From the NCBI GenBank assembly GCA_002384855.1, contig DGBP01000060.1, forward strand, positions 12,747 to 76,746: 64,000 nucleotides of DNA, in the 5' to 3' direction. A program made the translations under genes and the position numbers. Source of the DNA: Nocardioidaceae bacterium UBA4001. GTDB lineage: Bacteria > Actinomycetota > Actinomycetes > Propionibacteriales > Nocardioidaceae. The stretch's first letter is position 1. The number at the start of each line of letters is the position of its first letter. The notes beneath the pieces are model-generated. The model did no database searches and was not told where the DNA came from. It saw nothing but the letters and a program-made list of their open reading frames with translations. Of this stretch, positions 7,214 to 16,623 are shown piece by piece.

Positions 7214-8734
7214 GTGACCCCAGCCGCGTCAGCGACAGAGAACGCCGAGACCGCCGCTCCGGCCGCGGTGATCCTGCTGGCGGCAGGCAGCGGCACGCGG
7301 ATGCGGTCGAAGACGATGAAGGTGCTGCACCCCCTCTGCGGGCGCAGCCTCATCGGCCACGTCATCTCCGCCTCGGAGGCGCTGAGCCCCCGCCACCTCG
7401 TCGCCGTCGTCGGCCACCAGCGCGAGCAGGTCACGCCGCACATCCTCGACCAGGTGCCCGAGGCCGTGATCGCGGTGCAGGAGTCCCAGGACGGCACCGG
7501 CCACGCCGTCCGGGTCGCGGTCGAGGCGCTCGTGGCCCAGGGAGGTACGACGGACGGCACGGTCGTCGTCATGTTCGGCGACACCCCGCTGCTCGAGGCG
7601 GAGACCGTCGCGGGGCTCGTCGCCGACCACACCGGCTCGGGGCGTGCCCTGACCATCCTGACCGCCGAGGTGGACGACCCCTACGGCTACGGACGCATCG
7701 TGCGGGACGCCGCGGGCGACGTCAGCGCGATCGTGGAGCAGAAGGACGCGACGCCCGAGCAGGCCGCGATCCGCGAGATCAACAGCGGCATCTTCGCCTT
7801 CGACGGCGGCTTCCTCGCCGACGCGATCACCCGGATCGCCAACGACAACGCCAAGGGGGAGTACTACCTCACCGACGTGGTCTCGATCGCCCGTGAGCTG
7901 GGCCGGACCGTCGGGGCGTACTCCATCGACGACGTGACCCAGACCGAGGGCGCCAACGACCGGGCGCAGCTCGCGGGCCTCGCCGCCGAGATGAACCGGC
8001 GGGTGCTCATCCGGTGGATGAGGGAGGGCGTCACCGTCGTCGACCCGGCCACGACCTGGGTGGACGTGACCGTCGAGCTCTCCCCCGACGTCACCCTGCT
8101 GCCGGGCGTGCAGCTGCACGGCGCGACCCGGGTCGGCGAGGACGCGGTGGTCGGCCCCGACACGACGCTGACCGACGTGCTCGTGGGCGAGGGGGCGCGC
8201 GTCGTACGCACCCACGGCTCGGAGGCGGTGATCGGCGACGGCGCCACGGTCGGGCCGTTCGCCTACCTCCGCCCGGGGACGGTGCTCGGTGAGCGCGGCA
8301 AGATCGGAACCTTCGTGGAGACCAAGAACGCCCGGATCGGTGACGGAGCGAAGGTGCCGCACCTGTCCTACGTCGGCGACGCCGAGATCGGGGACGGCAC
8401 GAACATCGGGGCCGGCACGATCTTCGCCAACTACGACGGGGTCCGGAAGCACCGCACGACCGTCGGCAGGCAGGCGAGGACCGGCTCGAACAACACGTTC
8501 ATCGCCCCGGTGCACATCGGTGACGGCGCAGTGACCGGGGGTGGCACCGTCGTACGTCGTGATGTCCCGCCCGGCGCGCTGGCGGTCTCGACCGGGCCGC
8601 AGCGGCACATCGAGGGGTGGGTGCTGCGCAAGCGTCCCGGCACCCCCGCGGCCGAGGTGGCCCACGAGGCGCTCGAGGGTGGGTCGTCTCACAACGACCC
8701 CGGCGAGTTCGCGTCCGGCACGTCTCCTGAGTGA
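7214..8734 (+). CDS. glmU: bifunctional UDP-GlcNAc pyrophosphorylase / glucosamine-1-phosphate N-acetyltransferase
   Basis: A 506-residue two-domain enzyme making UDP-N-acetylglucosamine for peptidoglycan and, in actinomycetes, mycothiol. The N-terminal uridyltransferase has LAAGSGTRMRS at 22-32 and KVLHPL; FGDTPLL and EINSGIFAFD follow. The C-terminal half is a left-handed beta-helix of hexapeptide repeats with GPFAYLRPG, VETKNARIG, HLSYVGDAEIG and NNTFIAPV, the acetyltransferase active site region. GTG at 7214 is preceded by GAGGAG at 9 nt; an in-frame GTG at 7166 abuts the tRNA CCA end and is unlikely. prs follows 52 nt later with its own GAGGAG site, a conserved actinobacterial pair. Confidence 0.95.
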   Translation: MTPAASATENAETAAPAAVILLAAGSGTRMRSKTMKVLHPLCGRSLIGHVISASEALSPRHLVAVVGHQREQVTPHILDQVPEAVIAVQESQDGTGHAVRVAVEALVAQGGTTDGTVVVMFGDTPLLEAETVAGLVADHTGSGRALTILTAEVDDPYGYGRIVRDAAGDVSAIVEQKDATPEQAAIREINSGIFAFDGGFLADAITRIANDNAKGEYYLTDVVSIARELGRTVGAYSIDDVTQTEGANDRAQLAGLAAEMNRRVLIRWMREGVTVVDPATTWVDVTVELSPDVTLLPGVQLHGATRVGEDAVVGPDTTLTDVLVGEGARVVRTHGSEAVIGDGATVGPFAYLRPGTVLGERGKIGTFVETKNARIGDGAKVPHLSYVGDAEIGDGTNIGAGTIFANYDGVRKHRTTVGRQARTGSNNTFIAPVHIGDGAVTGGGTVVRRDVPPGALAVSTGPQRHIEGWVLRKRPGTPAAEVAHEALEGGSSHNDPGEFASGTSPE

Positions 8735-8786
8735 CAATCGAGCAGGGGCCGGGAAGCGAGCAGGGCAGCAGCGAGGAGACGTACGC

Positions 8787-9767
8787 GTGAGCGGAATGAA
8801 GCGGGCCACCGAGAAGAACTTGATGGTCTTCAGCGGCCGAGCACACCTCGGGCTCGCCGAGGAGGTCGCCGAGCAGCTCGGCACCGGTCTGGTGCCCACC
8901 TCGGCCTACGAGTTCGCCAACTCCGAGATCTACGTCCGGTACGAGGAGTCGGTCCGCGGCTGTGACGCCTTCGTGATCCAGAGCCACACCGCTCCGGTGA
9001 ACGAGTGGATCATGGAGCACCTGATCATGGTCGACGCGCTGAAGCGGGCGTCGGCGAAGCGGATCACCGTGGTGCTGCCGTTCTACGGCTACGCCCGGCA
9101 GGACAAGAAGCACCGCGGTCGCGAGCCGATCTCCGCGCGGCTGATGGCGGACCTGTTCAAGACCGCCGGCGCGGACCGGCTGATCGCCGTGGACCTGCAC
9201 ACGGCGCAGATCCAGGGCTTCTTCGACGGTCCCGTCGACCACCTGATGGCGATGCCCATCCTGTCGGACTACGTCATGGACAAGTACGGCAGCGAGGCGC
9301 TCGCCGTGGTCTCGCCCGACGCGGGCCGGATCAAGGTCGCCGAGCAGTGGTCGAACCGGCTCGGCGGCGCGCCGCTGGCGTTCATCCACAAGACCCGCGA
9401 CATCCACCGTCCCAACGAGTCGGTCGCCAACCGGGTGGTCGGCCAGGTCCAAGGCCGCATCTGCGTGCTGGTCGACGACATGATCGACACCGGCGGAACG
9501 ATCGTGAAGGCCACCGAGGCGCTGATGGCCGAGGGCGCCGCGGGCGTGATCGTCGCGGCCACCCACGCGATCCTCTCCGACCCGGCCGTGGACCGGCTCA
9601 AGAACTGCTCCGCGACCGAGGTGATCGTCACCAACACCCTGCCGATCCCCGAGGAGCGGCACTTCGACAAGCTCACCGTGCTGTCGATCGCGCCGCTCGT
9701 GAGCCGCGCCATCCGCGAGGTCTTCGAGGACGGCTCGGTCACGAGCCTCTTCGACGGCCGTGCCTGA
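8787..9767 (+). CDS. prs: ribose-phosphate pyrophosphokinase
   Basis: A 326-residue PRPP synthase (ribose 5-phosphate + ATP to PRPP + AMP), supplying nucleotide, His and Trp synthesis. Visible: FANSEIYVRYEESVRG at the N-terminus, the flexible ATP loop YARQDKKHRGREPISA, the divalent-cation loop DLHTAQIQGFFDGPVDHL, and the PRPP-binding loop VLVDDMIDTGGT. GTG at 8787 has GAGGAG 9 nt upstream; the open frame extends further left but that part runs out of phase through glmU. Follows glmU, and precedes the leader of rplY. Confidence 0.96.
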   Translation: MSGMKRATEKNLMVFSGRAHLGLAEEVAEQLGTGLVPTSAYEFANSEIYVRYEESVRGCDAFVIQSHTAPVNEWIMEHLIMVDALKRASAKRITVVLPFYGYARQDKKHRGREPISARLMADLFKTAGADRLIAVDLHTAQIQGFFDGPVDHLMAMPILSDYVMDKYGSEALAVVSPDAGRIKVAEQWSNRLGGAPLAFIHKTRDIHRPNESVANRVVGQVQGRICVLVDDMIDTGGTIVKATEALMAEGAAGVIVAATHAILSDPAVDRLKNCSATEVIVTNTLPIPEERHFDKLTVLSIAPLVSRAIREVFEDGSVTSLFDGRA

Positions 9768-10015
9768 GACGTCCGGACGTCTCGGACGCCGATTTCTCCT
9801 GGGCGCCCCGGCTCGCTAGAATCGGCAAGTTGCCTCGGCGAGGGAGAGGATCCCGCTCCGTGATCGACGCGGCGGCTGCACCGGTCCTGCGACCGGTGTC
9901 ACGGCCGCGCGTGGTGCGCGAAGCCTCCTCCACCGGGACCCCCGGGTCCCGTCCGCCTCGGGGCGACCACTGACGTTGCACACCGAGCTGCCAGCAGAAA
10001 TCGAGGAGTCCCACC
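9768..10015 (+). promoter_or_regulatory. promoter and structured leader of rplY
   Basis: A 248-nt gene-free stretch. A -10-like TAGAAT (9816-9821) suggests a transcript starting near 9828 with a leader of almost 190 nt. Predicted hairpins: CACCGGTC (9879-9886) with GACCGGTG (9891-9898) around CTGC, and CGGGACCC (9934-9941) with GGGTCCCG (9944-9951). The palindrome GAGACGTCC/GGACGTCTC (9766-9783) straddles the prs stop and may end that transcript. The ribosome-binding site GAGG lies at 10005-10008. The leader may be a ribosomal-protein autoregulatory element, but I know of no matching described class. Confidence 0.5.
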
Positions 10016-10699
10016 GTGTCCGAGACCAAGATCCAGGCCGAGTCGCGCACCGAGTTCGGCAAGGGCGCCGCCCGCCGTATCCGTCGTGCCGACAAGGTGC
10101 CCGCCGTGCTCTACGGCCACGGCACCGACCCGGTCCACATCACCCTGCCCGGCCACGACACGATGCTGGCCCTCAAGCACGGCGGCGCCAACGCGCTGCT
10201 GTCGATCGAGATCGAGGGCAGGTCGCAGCTCGCCCTGCCCAAGCAGATCCAGCGCGACCCGATCAAGGGCTTCCTCGAGCACCTCGACCTGATCGTGGTG
10301 AAGAAGGGCGAGAAGGTCGTCGTCGAGATCCCGGTCCACGTCGTGGGCGAGGCCGCCTCCGACGCGCTGGTCGTCACCGAGCACCCGACGGTCACCGTCG
10401 AGGCCGAGGCCACCCACATCCCCGAGTACGTCGAGGTCTCCGTCGAGGGCGCCGAGGTCGGCACCCAGATCACGGTCGCGGACCTGCAGCTGCCCTCCGG
10501 CTCGACCGCGCAGGCCGACCCGGAGACCCTGGTCGTCAACGTCACTCACGCCCCGACCGCCGAGGAGGTCGAGGCGGAGCTCGCCGAGACCGAGGGTGAG
10601 CTCGGCATCGAGCGTGAGGAGTCCGAGGAGGCTGCCGAGGGCGAGGGCGCCGAGGGCGAGGCCGCCGAGGGCGAGGCCGGGGAGTCCACCGAGGAGTGA
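10016..10699 (+). CDS. rplY: 50S ribosomal protein L25 (Ctc form)
   Basis: A 227-residue long-form bL25 with the N-terminal 5S rRNA-binding beta-barrel (EFGKGAARRIRR, VPAVLYGHG, LPKQIQRDPIKGFLEHLDL) and the C-terminal TL5-type domain (IPVHVVGEA, VEVSVEGAEVG, DLQLPSGS). After about residue 185 the chain becomes a very acidic Glu/Ala/Gly tail, common in actinobacterial Ctc proteins. GTG at 10016 follows GAGGAG-like sequence. It is followed by pth, an order found in many bacteria. Its long leader is noted separately. Confidence 0.94.
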   Translation: MSETKIQAESRTEFGKGAARRIRRADKVPAVLYGHGTDPVHITLPGHDTMLALKHGGANALLSIEIEGRSQLALPKQIQRDPIKGFLEHLDLIVVKKGEKVVVEIPVHVVGEAASDALVVTEHPTVTVEAEATHIPEYVEVSVEGAEVGTQITVADLQLPSGSTAQADPETLVVNVTHAPTAEEVEAELAETEGELGIEREESEEAAEGEGAEGEAAEGEAGESTEE

Positions 10700-10758
10700 G
10701 TCCGCTCCGCAGACTGTGGGGCAGACTGACGAGGGCCGGGAGCTCCCGAGAGGAACCG

Positions 10759-11343
10759 ATGACAGAGGACCTGTGGCTGGTCGTCGGGCTCGGGAATCCC
10801 GGCCCTGCGTACGCCGGGAACCGGCACAACGTCGGCTACCTCGTCAACGACGAGCTCGCCTCGCGGGTCGGGTCGGGGTTCCGGCCCCACAAGACCGGCC
10901 GGGCCGACGTCGTCGAGGGACGGATCGGCGGTCCCGGCGGCCCCCGGGTCGTGCTCGCGCGTCCGCGCTGCTACATGAACGAGACCGGCGGGCCCGTGTC
11001 CGCCCTCGCGAAGTTCTACAAAATCCCCGTCGAGCGGATCGTGGCGGTCCACGACGAGCTCGACATCTCCTTCGACACGTTGCGGGTGAAGCAGGGCGGC
11101 GGGGACAACGGCCACAACGGCCTCCGCTCGATCCGCCGCTCGATGGACTCGGGGGAGTTCTTCCGGGTCCGCGTCGGCATCGGCCGTCCCCCGGGGCGAC
11201 TCTCGCCGGCCGACTACGTGCTCTCCGACTACAGCGCGAGCGAGCGGAAGATCCTGCCTTTCCAGGTCGACCGGGCCGCCGACGCCGTGGAGAGCCTGAT
11301 CGTCGAGGGCCTCGAGCAGACCCAGTCGCGCTTCAACTCCTGA
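10759..11343 (+). CDS. pth: peptidyl-tRNA hydrolase
   Basis: A 194-residue Pth that releases tRNA from stalled peptidyl-tRNA. Family signatures are GLGNPGPAYAGNRHNVGY near the N-terminus (the catalytic His is in NRHNVGY), RCYMNETGGPV, HDELDISF and KQGGGDNGHNGLRS. ATG at 10759 follows GAGAGGA; a longer frame starting inside the rplY stop region would add 21 unconserved residues. Lies 59 nt downstream of rplY. Confidence 0.95.
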   Translation: MTEDLWLVVGLGNPGPAYAGNRHNVGYLVNDELASRVGSGFRPHKTGRADVVEGRIGGPGGPRVVLARPRCYMNETGGPVSALAKFYKIPVERIVAVHDELDISFDTLRVKQGGGDNGHNGLRSIRRSMDSGEFFRVRVGIGRPPGRLSPADYVLSDYSASERKILPFQVDRAADAVESLIVEGLEQTQSRFNS

Positions 11344-11370
11344 CTTCCGACGCATGAGAGGCTCACCACC

Positions 11371-12153
11371 GTGACCGACTTCGACGCAGGACAGCCGCCC
11401 GCCGAGGCGGCCACCGACGACCACGTGCTCGCCGCCTGGACGGCCACCGTCGCAGGACGGCTCCTCCTCCAGGTCCGCGAGCAGGGCCTCGAGGGCAAGG
11501 AGCTCAAGGACGCCGGCGACCAGGCCGCCCACGCGCTCCTCATGCGCCTGCTCGCCGAGCACCGTCCCGCCGACGCGGTCCTCTCCGAGGAGGGCAGGGA
11601 CGACAAGGTGCGGCTGCAGTCGCACCGGGTCTGGATCGTCGACCCCCTCGACGGCACGCGGGAGTTCTCCGAGTCGCCGCGCGACGACTGGGCCGTGCAC
11701 GTGGCACTGTGGGAGGACGGCGAGCTCGTCGCCGGAGCCGTCGCCCAGCCGGGGATGGACACCACGTTCAGCACGGGCGAGCCGCCGGTCGTACCCCCGC
11801 GGTCCTCCGAGCGGCCGCGCATCGCGGTCAGCCGCACCCGCCCCCCGGAGTTCGTCAAGGCCCTCGCCGAGGAGATCGGCGCCGACCTGGTGCCGATGGG
11901 CTCGGCCGGCGCGAAGGTCATCTCGGTCACGCGGGACGTCACCGACGCCTACGTGCACGCCGGCGGGCAGTACGAGTGGGACTCCGCGGCCCCCGTGGCC
12001 GTGGCCCGGGCCGCCGGTCTGCACACGAGCCGGATCGACGGCTCGGAGCTGGTCTACAACCAGGACGAGGTGCTTCTGCCCGACCTGGTCGTGTGCCGCC
12101 CCGAGCTCGCCGAGCCGATCCTGGACTTCGTCCGCCGCCACGGGGTCTCCTGA
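11371..12153 (+). CDS. cysQ: 3'(2'),5'-bisphosphate nucleotidase (inositol-phosphatase fold)
   Basis: A 260-residue Mg/Li-sensitive phosphatase. Metal-binding motifs are visible: LSEEG (about 71), WIVDPLDGTREF (about 89-100) and, C-terminally, WDSAAPVAVARAAG. CysQ removes the 3' phosphate of PAP/PAPS and so limits sulfate-assimilation by-products; inositol monophosphatase activity is the main alternative in this superfamily. GTG at 11371 lies 7 nt after a possible -10 GAGGCT (11358-11363), so the mRNA may be leaderless. The HAD gene follows after 2 nt, suggesting an operon. Confidence 0.85.
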   Translation: MTDFDAGQPPAEAATDDHVLAAWTATVAGRLLLQVREQGLEGKELKDAGDQAAHALLMRLLAEHRPADAVLSEEGRDDKVRLQSHRVWIVDPLDGTREFSESPRDDWAVHVALWEDGELVAGAVAQPGMDTTFSTGEPPVVPPRSSERPRIAVSRTRPPEFVKALAEEIGADLVPMGSAGAKVISVTRDVTDAYVHAGGQYEWDSAAPVAVARAAGLHTSRIDGSELVYNQDEVLLPDLVVCRPELAEPILDFVRRHGVS

Positions 12154-12155
12154 GC

Positions 12156-12770
12156 ATGCCCGTACGGGCGGTGCTGTGGGACGCCGACGGCGTGCTGCAG
12201 CACCTGCCCGCCGGCTGGGAGGCGTCGATGCGGCCCGTCGTCGAGGGTCACGTCGAGGATCTGGAGACGTTCCTGGCCGAGGCGTTCGAGGCCGAGCGCC
12301 CCGCGCTGGTCGGGCAGGCCAGCTGGCTGGACATCCTCCCGGCCCTCCTCGACCGGTGGGCGGTCGCGCACCTGCACGACCGCGCGCTCGAGGTGTGGCT
12401 GACGATCGTGCCGCAGACGGAGGTCCGTGACCTCGTCACCGAGCTGCGCGCGGCCGGCGTCGGCTGTCACCTCGCGACCAACCAGACCGAGCACCGCGGC
12501 CGCCACATGGCAGACAACCTCGGGTACGGCGACCTTCTCGACGGGACGTTCTGGTCCTACGAGCTCGGGGTCGCCAAGCCGGACCCGGCGTACTTCGCCG
12601 CCATCGTCGAGCGGCTCGACCTCGCCCCCGACGAGGTGCTCCTCGTCGACGACAGCCTCCGCAACGTCGAGGCGGCCCGGTCGGTCGGGCTCGAGGCCGT
12701 CCACTGGCACGTCGACGAGGGCCTCCCCGTCCTGCGCGAGCGGCTGCACGCCCACGGCTTGCCCGTCTGA
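12156..12770 (+). CDS. HAD-superfamily hydrolase
   Basis: A 204-residue haloacid-dehalogenase-fold phosphatase. Motif I is LWDADGVLQ (nucleophile Asp 9 with Asp 11), motif II is HLATNQTEHR, motif III the Lys in ELGVAKPDPAYF, motif IV LLVDDSLRNVEAA. The helical cap between about 15 and 85 places it with small phosphatases of sugar or nucleotide phosphates; substrate unknown. ATG at 12156 is 2 nt past the cysQ stop. A longer overlapping frame reads through cysQ out of phase and is not coding. Confidence 0.85.
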   Translation: MPVRAVLWDADGVLQHLPAGWEASMRPVVEGHVEDLETFLAEAFEAERPALVGQASWLDILPALLDRWAVAHLHDRALEVWLTIVPQTEVRDLVTELRAAGVGCHLATNQTEHRGRHMADNLGYGDLLDGTFWSYELGVAKPDPAYFAAIVERLDLAPDEVLLVDDSLRNVEAARSVGLEAVHWHVDEGLPVLRERLHAHGLPV

Positions 12771-12921
12771 GCGACGGATGGCTGCCCCCGAGGCGACGTA
12801 GACTCGAGGGCCGCAGCACCCCGTACCCCCTCGTCGTCCTGGCAGGGGGCACGTGTGTTGTCCGCGGTCGGGGCCCCATCGGCACGCCCCCGCCGACGCA
12901 CCAGAGGAAGAGAGCACCGAG

Positions 12922-15900
12922 TTGAGCCTGAAGGGTCTGGCCGACCTCGTCCTGCGCGACAAGGTCCTGGCCTCCGCCGTCGAGGACGCCCGTGACGGGT
13001 CGGTCGCCGCGCTCGACCTCACCGGGCCGAGCGCGCTGCGGCCGTTCCTGGTCAAGGGCCTGGTCGACGCCGGCCGCACCGTGCTCGCCGTCGCGGCGAC
13101 CGCGCGGGAGGCCGAGGACCTCGTGACCTACCTCGAGGACCTCGTCGAGCCGGCGACGGTTGCCTACTACCCGGCCTGGGAGACGCTTCCCCACGAGCGG
13201 CTCTCCCCTCGCTCGGACACCGTCGGCCGCCGCCTGGCCGTGCTGCGCCGCCTCAAGCACCCCGGCACCGACCCCACCAACGGGCCGCTGAAGGTCGTGG
13301 TGGCCCCCGTCCGCTCCGTCCTGCAGCCGCAGGTCCAGGGCCTCGCAGACCTCGAGCCGGTCGAGCTCGCCGTGGGGGACGAGGCCGACCTCGACGACGT
13401 GGTACGTCGCCTCGCGGCCGCGGCCTACACCCGCGTCGACCTGGTCGAGAAGCGCGGTGAGTTCGCGGTCCGCGGCGGCATCGTGGACGTCTTCCCGCCG
13501 ACCCAGGAGCACCCCCTGCGGGTGGAGTTCTGGGGCGACGAGGTGGAGGAGATCCGCTCGTTCGCGGTCGCCGACCAGCGCTCGCTGGAGCCGCAGCCGC
13601 GGCTGTGGGCCCCGCCCTGCCGGGAGCTGCTGCTGACCGAGGAGGTACGACGCCGCGCGGCCGCGCTGGGGGAGAGCCACCCCGAGCTCGCCGAGATCAC
13701 CCACAAGCTGGCCGAGGGGCACGCCGTCGAGGGGATGGAGTCGCTCGCCCCCGTGCTCGTCGACGAGATGGAGATGCTCGTCGACCTGATGCCCCGTGAC
13801 ACCCACGTGCTGGTGCTCGACCCGGAACGAGTGCGCAGCCGCGCCCACGACCTGGTGGCGACCAGCGAGGAGTTCCTGCACGCCTCCTGGGCGGCCGCAG
13901 CGGGAGGGGGCCAGGCGCCCATCGACCTCGGCGCGGCGTCGTACCGCTCCCTGGCCGATGTCCGCGCGATGATCCTCGCCCAGGACAAGGCGTGGTGGAG
14001 CATCTCGCCGTTCGGGCTCGACCCGGCCGCGGGGGTCTCGACGGGCTCGACCAGCGGGGGGGCGGGCTCGACCACCTCCCCGGGCTCGACCGGGGTCCTG
14101 CGGGACGTGACCGGGGAGGTGGTCGACTCCGGCGTCGACGTCGAGCAGGGCGCTGTCGAGTCGCGGACCACCGCGATCCGGCCGGTCGACACCTACCGCG
14201 GCGACATCGAGCACGCGATCACCGACATCAAGCGGTGGCTGACCGACGGCTCGCGCGTGGTGCTGCTCAACGAGGGCCACGGGCCGGCGGAGCGGATGGC
14301 CGAGGTGCTCAAGGAGCACGACGTCGCCGCCCGGCTGGTCGAGAGCCTGGACAGCCCTGACGCCGCACCGGAGGGCATCGTCACCCTGTCCACCGCGTGC
14401 CTCGACCACGGCTTCGTCGCGGAGGACCAGCGCCTCGCGGTGCTCACCGGCGACGACCTGACCGGTCAGCGCTCCTCCACCAAGGACATGCGGCGGATGC
14501 CGACCCGGCGCAAGAAGCAGATCGACCCGCTCGAGCTCGAGCCGGGCGACTACGTGGTGCACGAGCAGCACGGGGTCGGCCGCTACGTCGAGATGGCCCA
14601 GCGCACCGTGCAGGGCGCGACGCGGGAGTACCTCGTGCTGGAGTACGGCTCCTCCAAGCGTGGTGCTCCGCCGGACCGGCTCTACGTCCCGGCCGACACC
14701 CTCGACCAGGTGACCCGCTACGTCGGCGGCGAGCAGCCGTCCCTGGACCGTCTCGGCGGCGGCGACTGGACCAAGCGCAAGAACCGGGCCCGCAAGGCGG
14801 TCAAGCAGATCGCCGCGGAGCTGATCAAGCTCTACGCCGCGCGGCAGGCCACGCGGGGGCACGCCTACGGCCCGGACACCCCGTGGCAGCGCGAGCTCGA
14901 GGATGCCTTCCCGTTCGTGGAGACCGTCGACCAGCTCACCACCGTCGACGAGGTCAAGCGCGACATGGAGCAGCAGGTGCCGATGGACCGCCTGGTCTGC
15001 GGAGACGTCGGCTACGGCAAGACCGAGATCGCCGTGCGTGCCGCGTTCAAGGCCGTGCAGGACGGCAAGCAGGTCGCCGTGCTCGTGCCGACGACCCTGC
15101 TGGTGCAGCAGCACTTCACGACCTTCGCCGAGCGGATGGGCGGCTTCCCGGTGGTCCTCAAGGGGCTGTCACGCTTCCAGAGCGACTCGGAGGCCAAGAC
15201 GGTCGTCGAGGGGCTCGGCGAGGGCAGCGTCGACATCGTGATCGGCACCCACCGGCTGCTGAACCCCGACATCCGGTTCAAGAACCTCGGCCTGGTGATC
15301 GTCGACGAGGAGCAGCGCTTCGGCGTCGAGCACAAGGAGGCCATGAAGCGGCTGCGCACCTCCGTCGACGTCCTCGCGATGTCTGCGACGCCCATCCCGC
15401 GAACCCTGGAGATGGCGGTCACCGGCATCCGCGAGATGTCCACGATCACCACACCGCCGGAGGAGCGGCACCCGGTCCTGACCTACGTCGGGGCCTACGA
15501 GGACCGGCAGGTCACGGCCGCGGTCCGCCGAGAGCTGCTCCGCGAGGGGCAGGTGTTCTACATCCACAACCGGGTGAGCACGATCGAGAAGGCCGCCGCG
15601 AAGCTCCGGCAGCTCGTGCCCGAGGCGCGGGTCGCAGTGGCCCACGGCCAGATGGGCGAGCACCGGCTCGAGCAGGTCATGGTCGACTTCTGGGAGAAGC
15701 GCTTCGACGTGCTCGTCTGCACCACGATCGTCGAGTCCGGCCTCGACGTGTCCAACGCCAACACCATGGTGATCGAGCGGGCCGACATGCTCGGCCTCTC
15801 CCAGCTGCACCAGCTGCGCGGACGCGTGGGCCGTGGCCGCGAGCGGGCCTACGCCTACTTCCTCTACCCGGCCGACAAGCCGCTGACCGAGACCGCCCAC

Positions 15901-16575
15901 GAGCGGCTGGCCACCCTGGCCCAGCACTCCGACCTCGGCGGGGGCATGGCGATCGCGATGAAGGACCTCGAGATCCGCGGCGCCGGCAACCTGCTCGGCG
16001 GCGAGCAGTCCGGCCACATCGCCGACGTCGGCTTCGACCTCTACGTGCGGCTCGTCGGCGAGGCGGTCGCGGAGTACAAGGGCGACGGCCCGGCGGAGGA
16101 GCCCGAGGTCAAGATCGAGCTGCCGATCGACGCCCACCTCCCGCACGACTACGTGCCGTCCGAGCGGCTCCGCCTCGAGATGTACAAGCGCCTCGCCGAG
16201 GTCCGTTCCGACGAGGACGTCGCCGCGATCCGCGAGGAGCTGCTCGACCGGTACGGCGAGCCGCCGGCACCCGTCTCGAGCCTGCTCGAGGTGGCCCGGC
16301 TGCGGGCCCGTGCCCGCCGGGCGGGTCTCACCGACATCACGCTCCAGGGCAAGTACGTCCGCTTCGCGCCCGTGGACCTGCCCGACTCCGGGAGGGTCCG
16401 CCTCGACCGGCTCTACCCGCGCAGCATCGTCAAGCCCCCCGTGCGTACGATGCTGGTGCCCCGGCCCCTGCCCAGGACCGTGGGAGGGCCGCCGATCCGC
16501 GACGAGGAGCTGCTCGCGTGGGTGCGGCAGGTGGTCGACTCGATCGTCGACCGCGAGCCGGTGCCGAGCAGCTGA
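12922..16575 (+). CDS. mfd: transcription-repair coupling factor
   Basis: A 1217-residue Mfd, which removes RNA polymerase stalled at DNA lesions and recruits UvrA. The UvrB-like N-terminal region has RGGIVDVFPP and YPAWETLPHERLSPRSDT; the RNAP-interaction region starts around YVVHEQHGVGRY; the SF2 translocase has Walker A GDVGYGKTE, VDEEQRFG, ATPIPRTL and motif VI QLRGRVGRGRERAYAY. TTG at 12922 is the likely start (AGAGGAAGAGAG upstream, -10-like TAGACT at 12799). A Gly/Ser/Thr-rich insertion at about 370-395 arises from three copies of a short interspersed repeat. Confidence 0.95.
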   Translation: MSLKGLADLVLRDKVLASAVEDARDGSVAALDLTGPSALRPFLVKGLVDAGRTVLAVAATAREAEDLVTYLEDLVEPATVAYYPAWETLPHERLSPRSDTVGRRLAVLRRLKHPGTDPTNGPLKVVVAPVRSVLQPQVQGLADLEPVELAVGDEADLDDVVRRLAAAAYTRVDLVEKRGEFAVRGGIVDVFPPTQEHPLRVEFWGDEVEEIRSFAVADQRSLEPQPRLWAPPCRELLLTEEVRRRAAALGESHPELAEITHKLAEGHAVEGMESLAPVLVDEMEMLVDLMPRDTHVLVLDPERVRSRAHDLVATSEEFLHASWAAAAGGGQAPIDLGAASYRSLADVRAMILAQDKAWWSISPFGLDPAAGVSTGSTSGGAGSTTSPGSTGVLRDVTGEVVDSGVDVEQGAVESRTTAIRPVDTYRGDIEHAITDIKRWLTDGSRVVLLNEGHGPAERMAEVLKEHDVAARLVESLDSPDAAPEGIVTLSTACLDHGFVAEDQRLAVLTGDDLTGQRSSTKDMRRMPTRRKKQIDPLELEPGDYVVHEQHGVGRYVEMAQRTVQGATREYLVLEYGSSKRGAPPDRLYVPADTLDQVTRYVGGEQPSLDRLGGGDWTKRKNRARKAVKQIAAELIKLYAARQATRGHAYGPDTPWQRELEDAFPFVETVDQLTTVDEVKRDMEQQVPMDRLVCGDVGYGKTEIAVRAAFKAVQDGKQVAVLVPTTLLVQQHFTTFAERMGGFPVVLKGLSRFQSDSEAKTVVEGLGEGSVDIVIGTHRLLNPDIRFKNLGLVIVDEEQRFGVEHKEAMKRLRTSVDVLAMSATPIPRTLEMAVTGIREMSTITTPPEERHPVLTYVGAYEDRQVTAAVRRELLREGQVFYIHNRVSTIEKAAAKLRQLVPEARVAVAHGQMGEHRLEQVMVDFWEKRFDVLVCTTIVESGLDVSNANTMVIERADMLGLSQLHQLRGRVGRGRERAYAYFLYPADKPLTETAHERLATLAQHSDLGGGMAIAMKDLEIRGAGNLLGGEQSGHIADVGFDLYVRLVGEAVAEYKGDGPAEEPEVKIELPIDAHLPHDYVPSERLRLEMYKRLAEVRSDEDVAAIREELLDRYGEPPAPVSSLLEVARLRARARRAGLTDITLQGKYVRFAPVDLPDSGRVRLDRLYPRSIVKPPVRTMLVPRPLPRTVGGPPIRDEELLAWVRQVVDSIVDREPVPSS
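14034..14093. repeat. interspersed TCGACGGGCTC repeats inside mfd
   Basis: GGTCTCGACGGGCTCGACCA (14034-14053) is followed by partial copies GGCGGGCTCGACCACC (14061-14076) and CCGGGCTCGACCGG (14080-14093). In frame they encode VSTGSTSGG and GSTTSPGSTG, a low-complexity insert in an otherwise conserved protein. Related units occur in ppx, the mutL-type gene and twice in the relaxase gene. Confidence 0.75.
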
Positions 16576-16623
16576 GCCGGGTGGGTGACGATGGTGCCGA
16601 CGTCGAACGAGGAGTCACACGAG

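Noticed and set aside
14034..14093. CRISPR-like array in mfd
   Set aside because: The units are short, unevenly spaced, within a coding frame and without unique spacers; no Cas genes occur in the window.
12436..15114. 892-codon open frame antisense to mfd
   Set aside because: It mirrors the mfd codons (high GC at the third position leaves few stops on the other strand) and its product is a low-complexity His/Gly/Arg/Leu-rich string with no domain.
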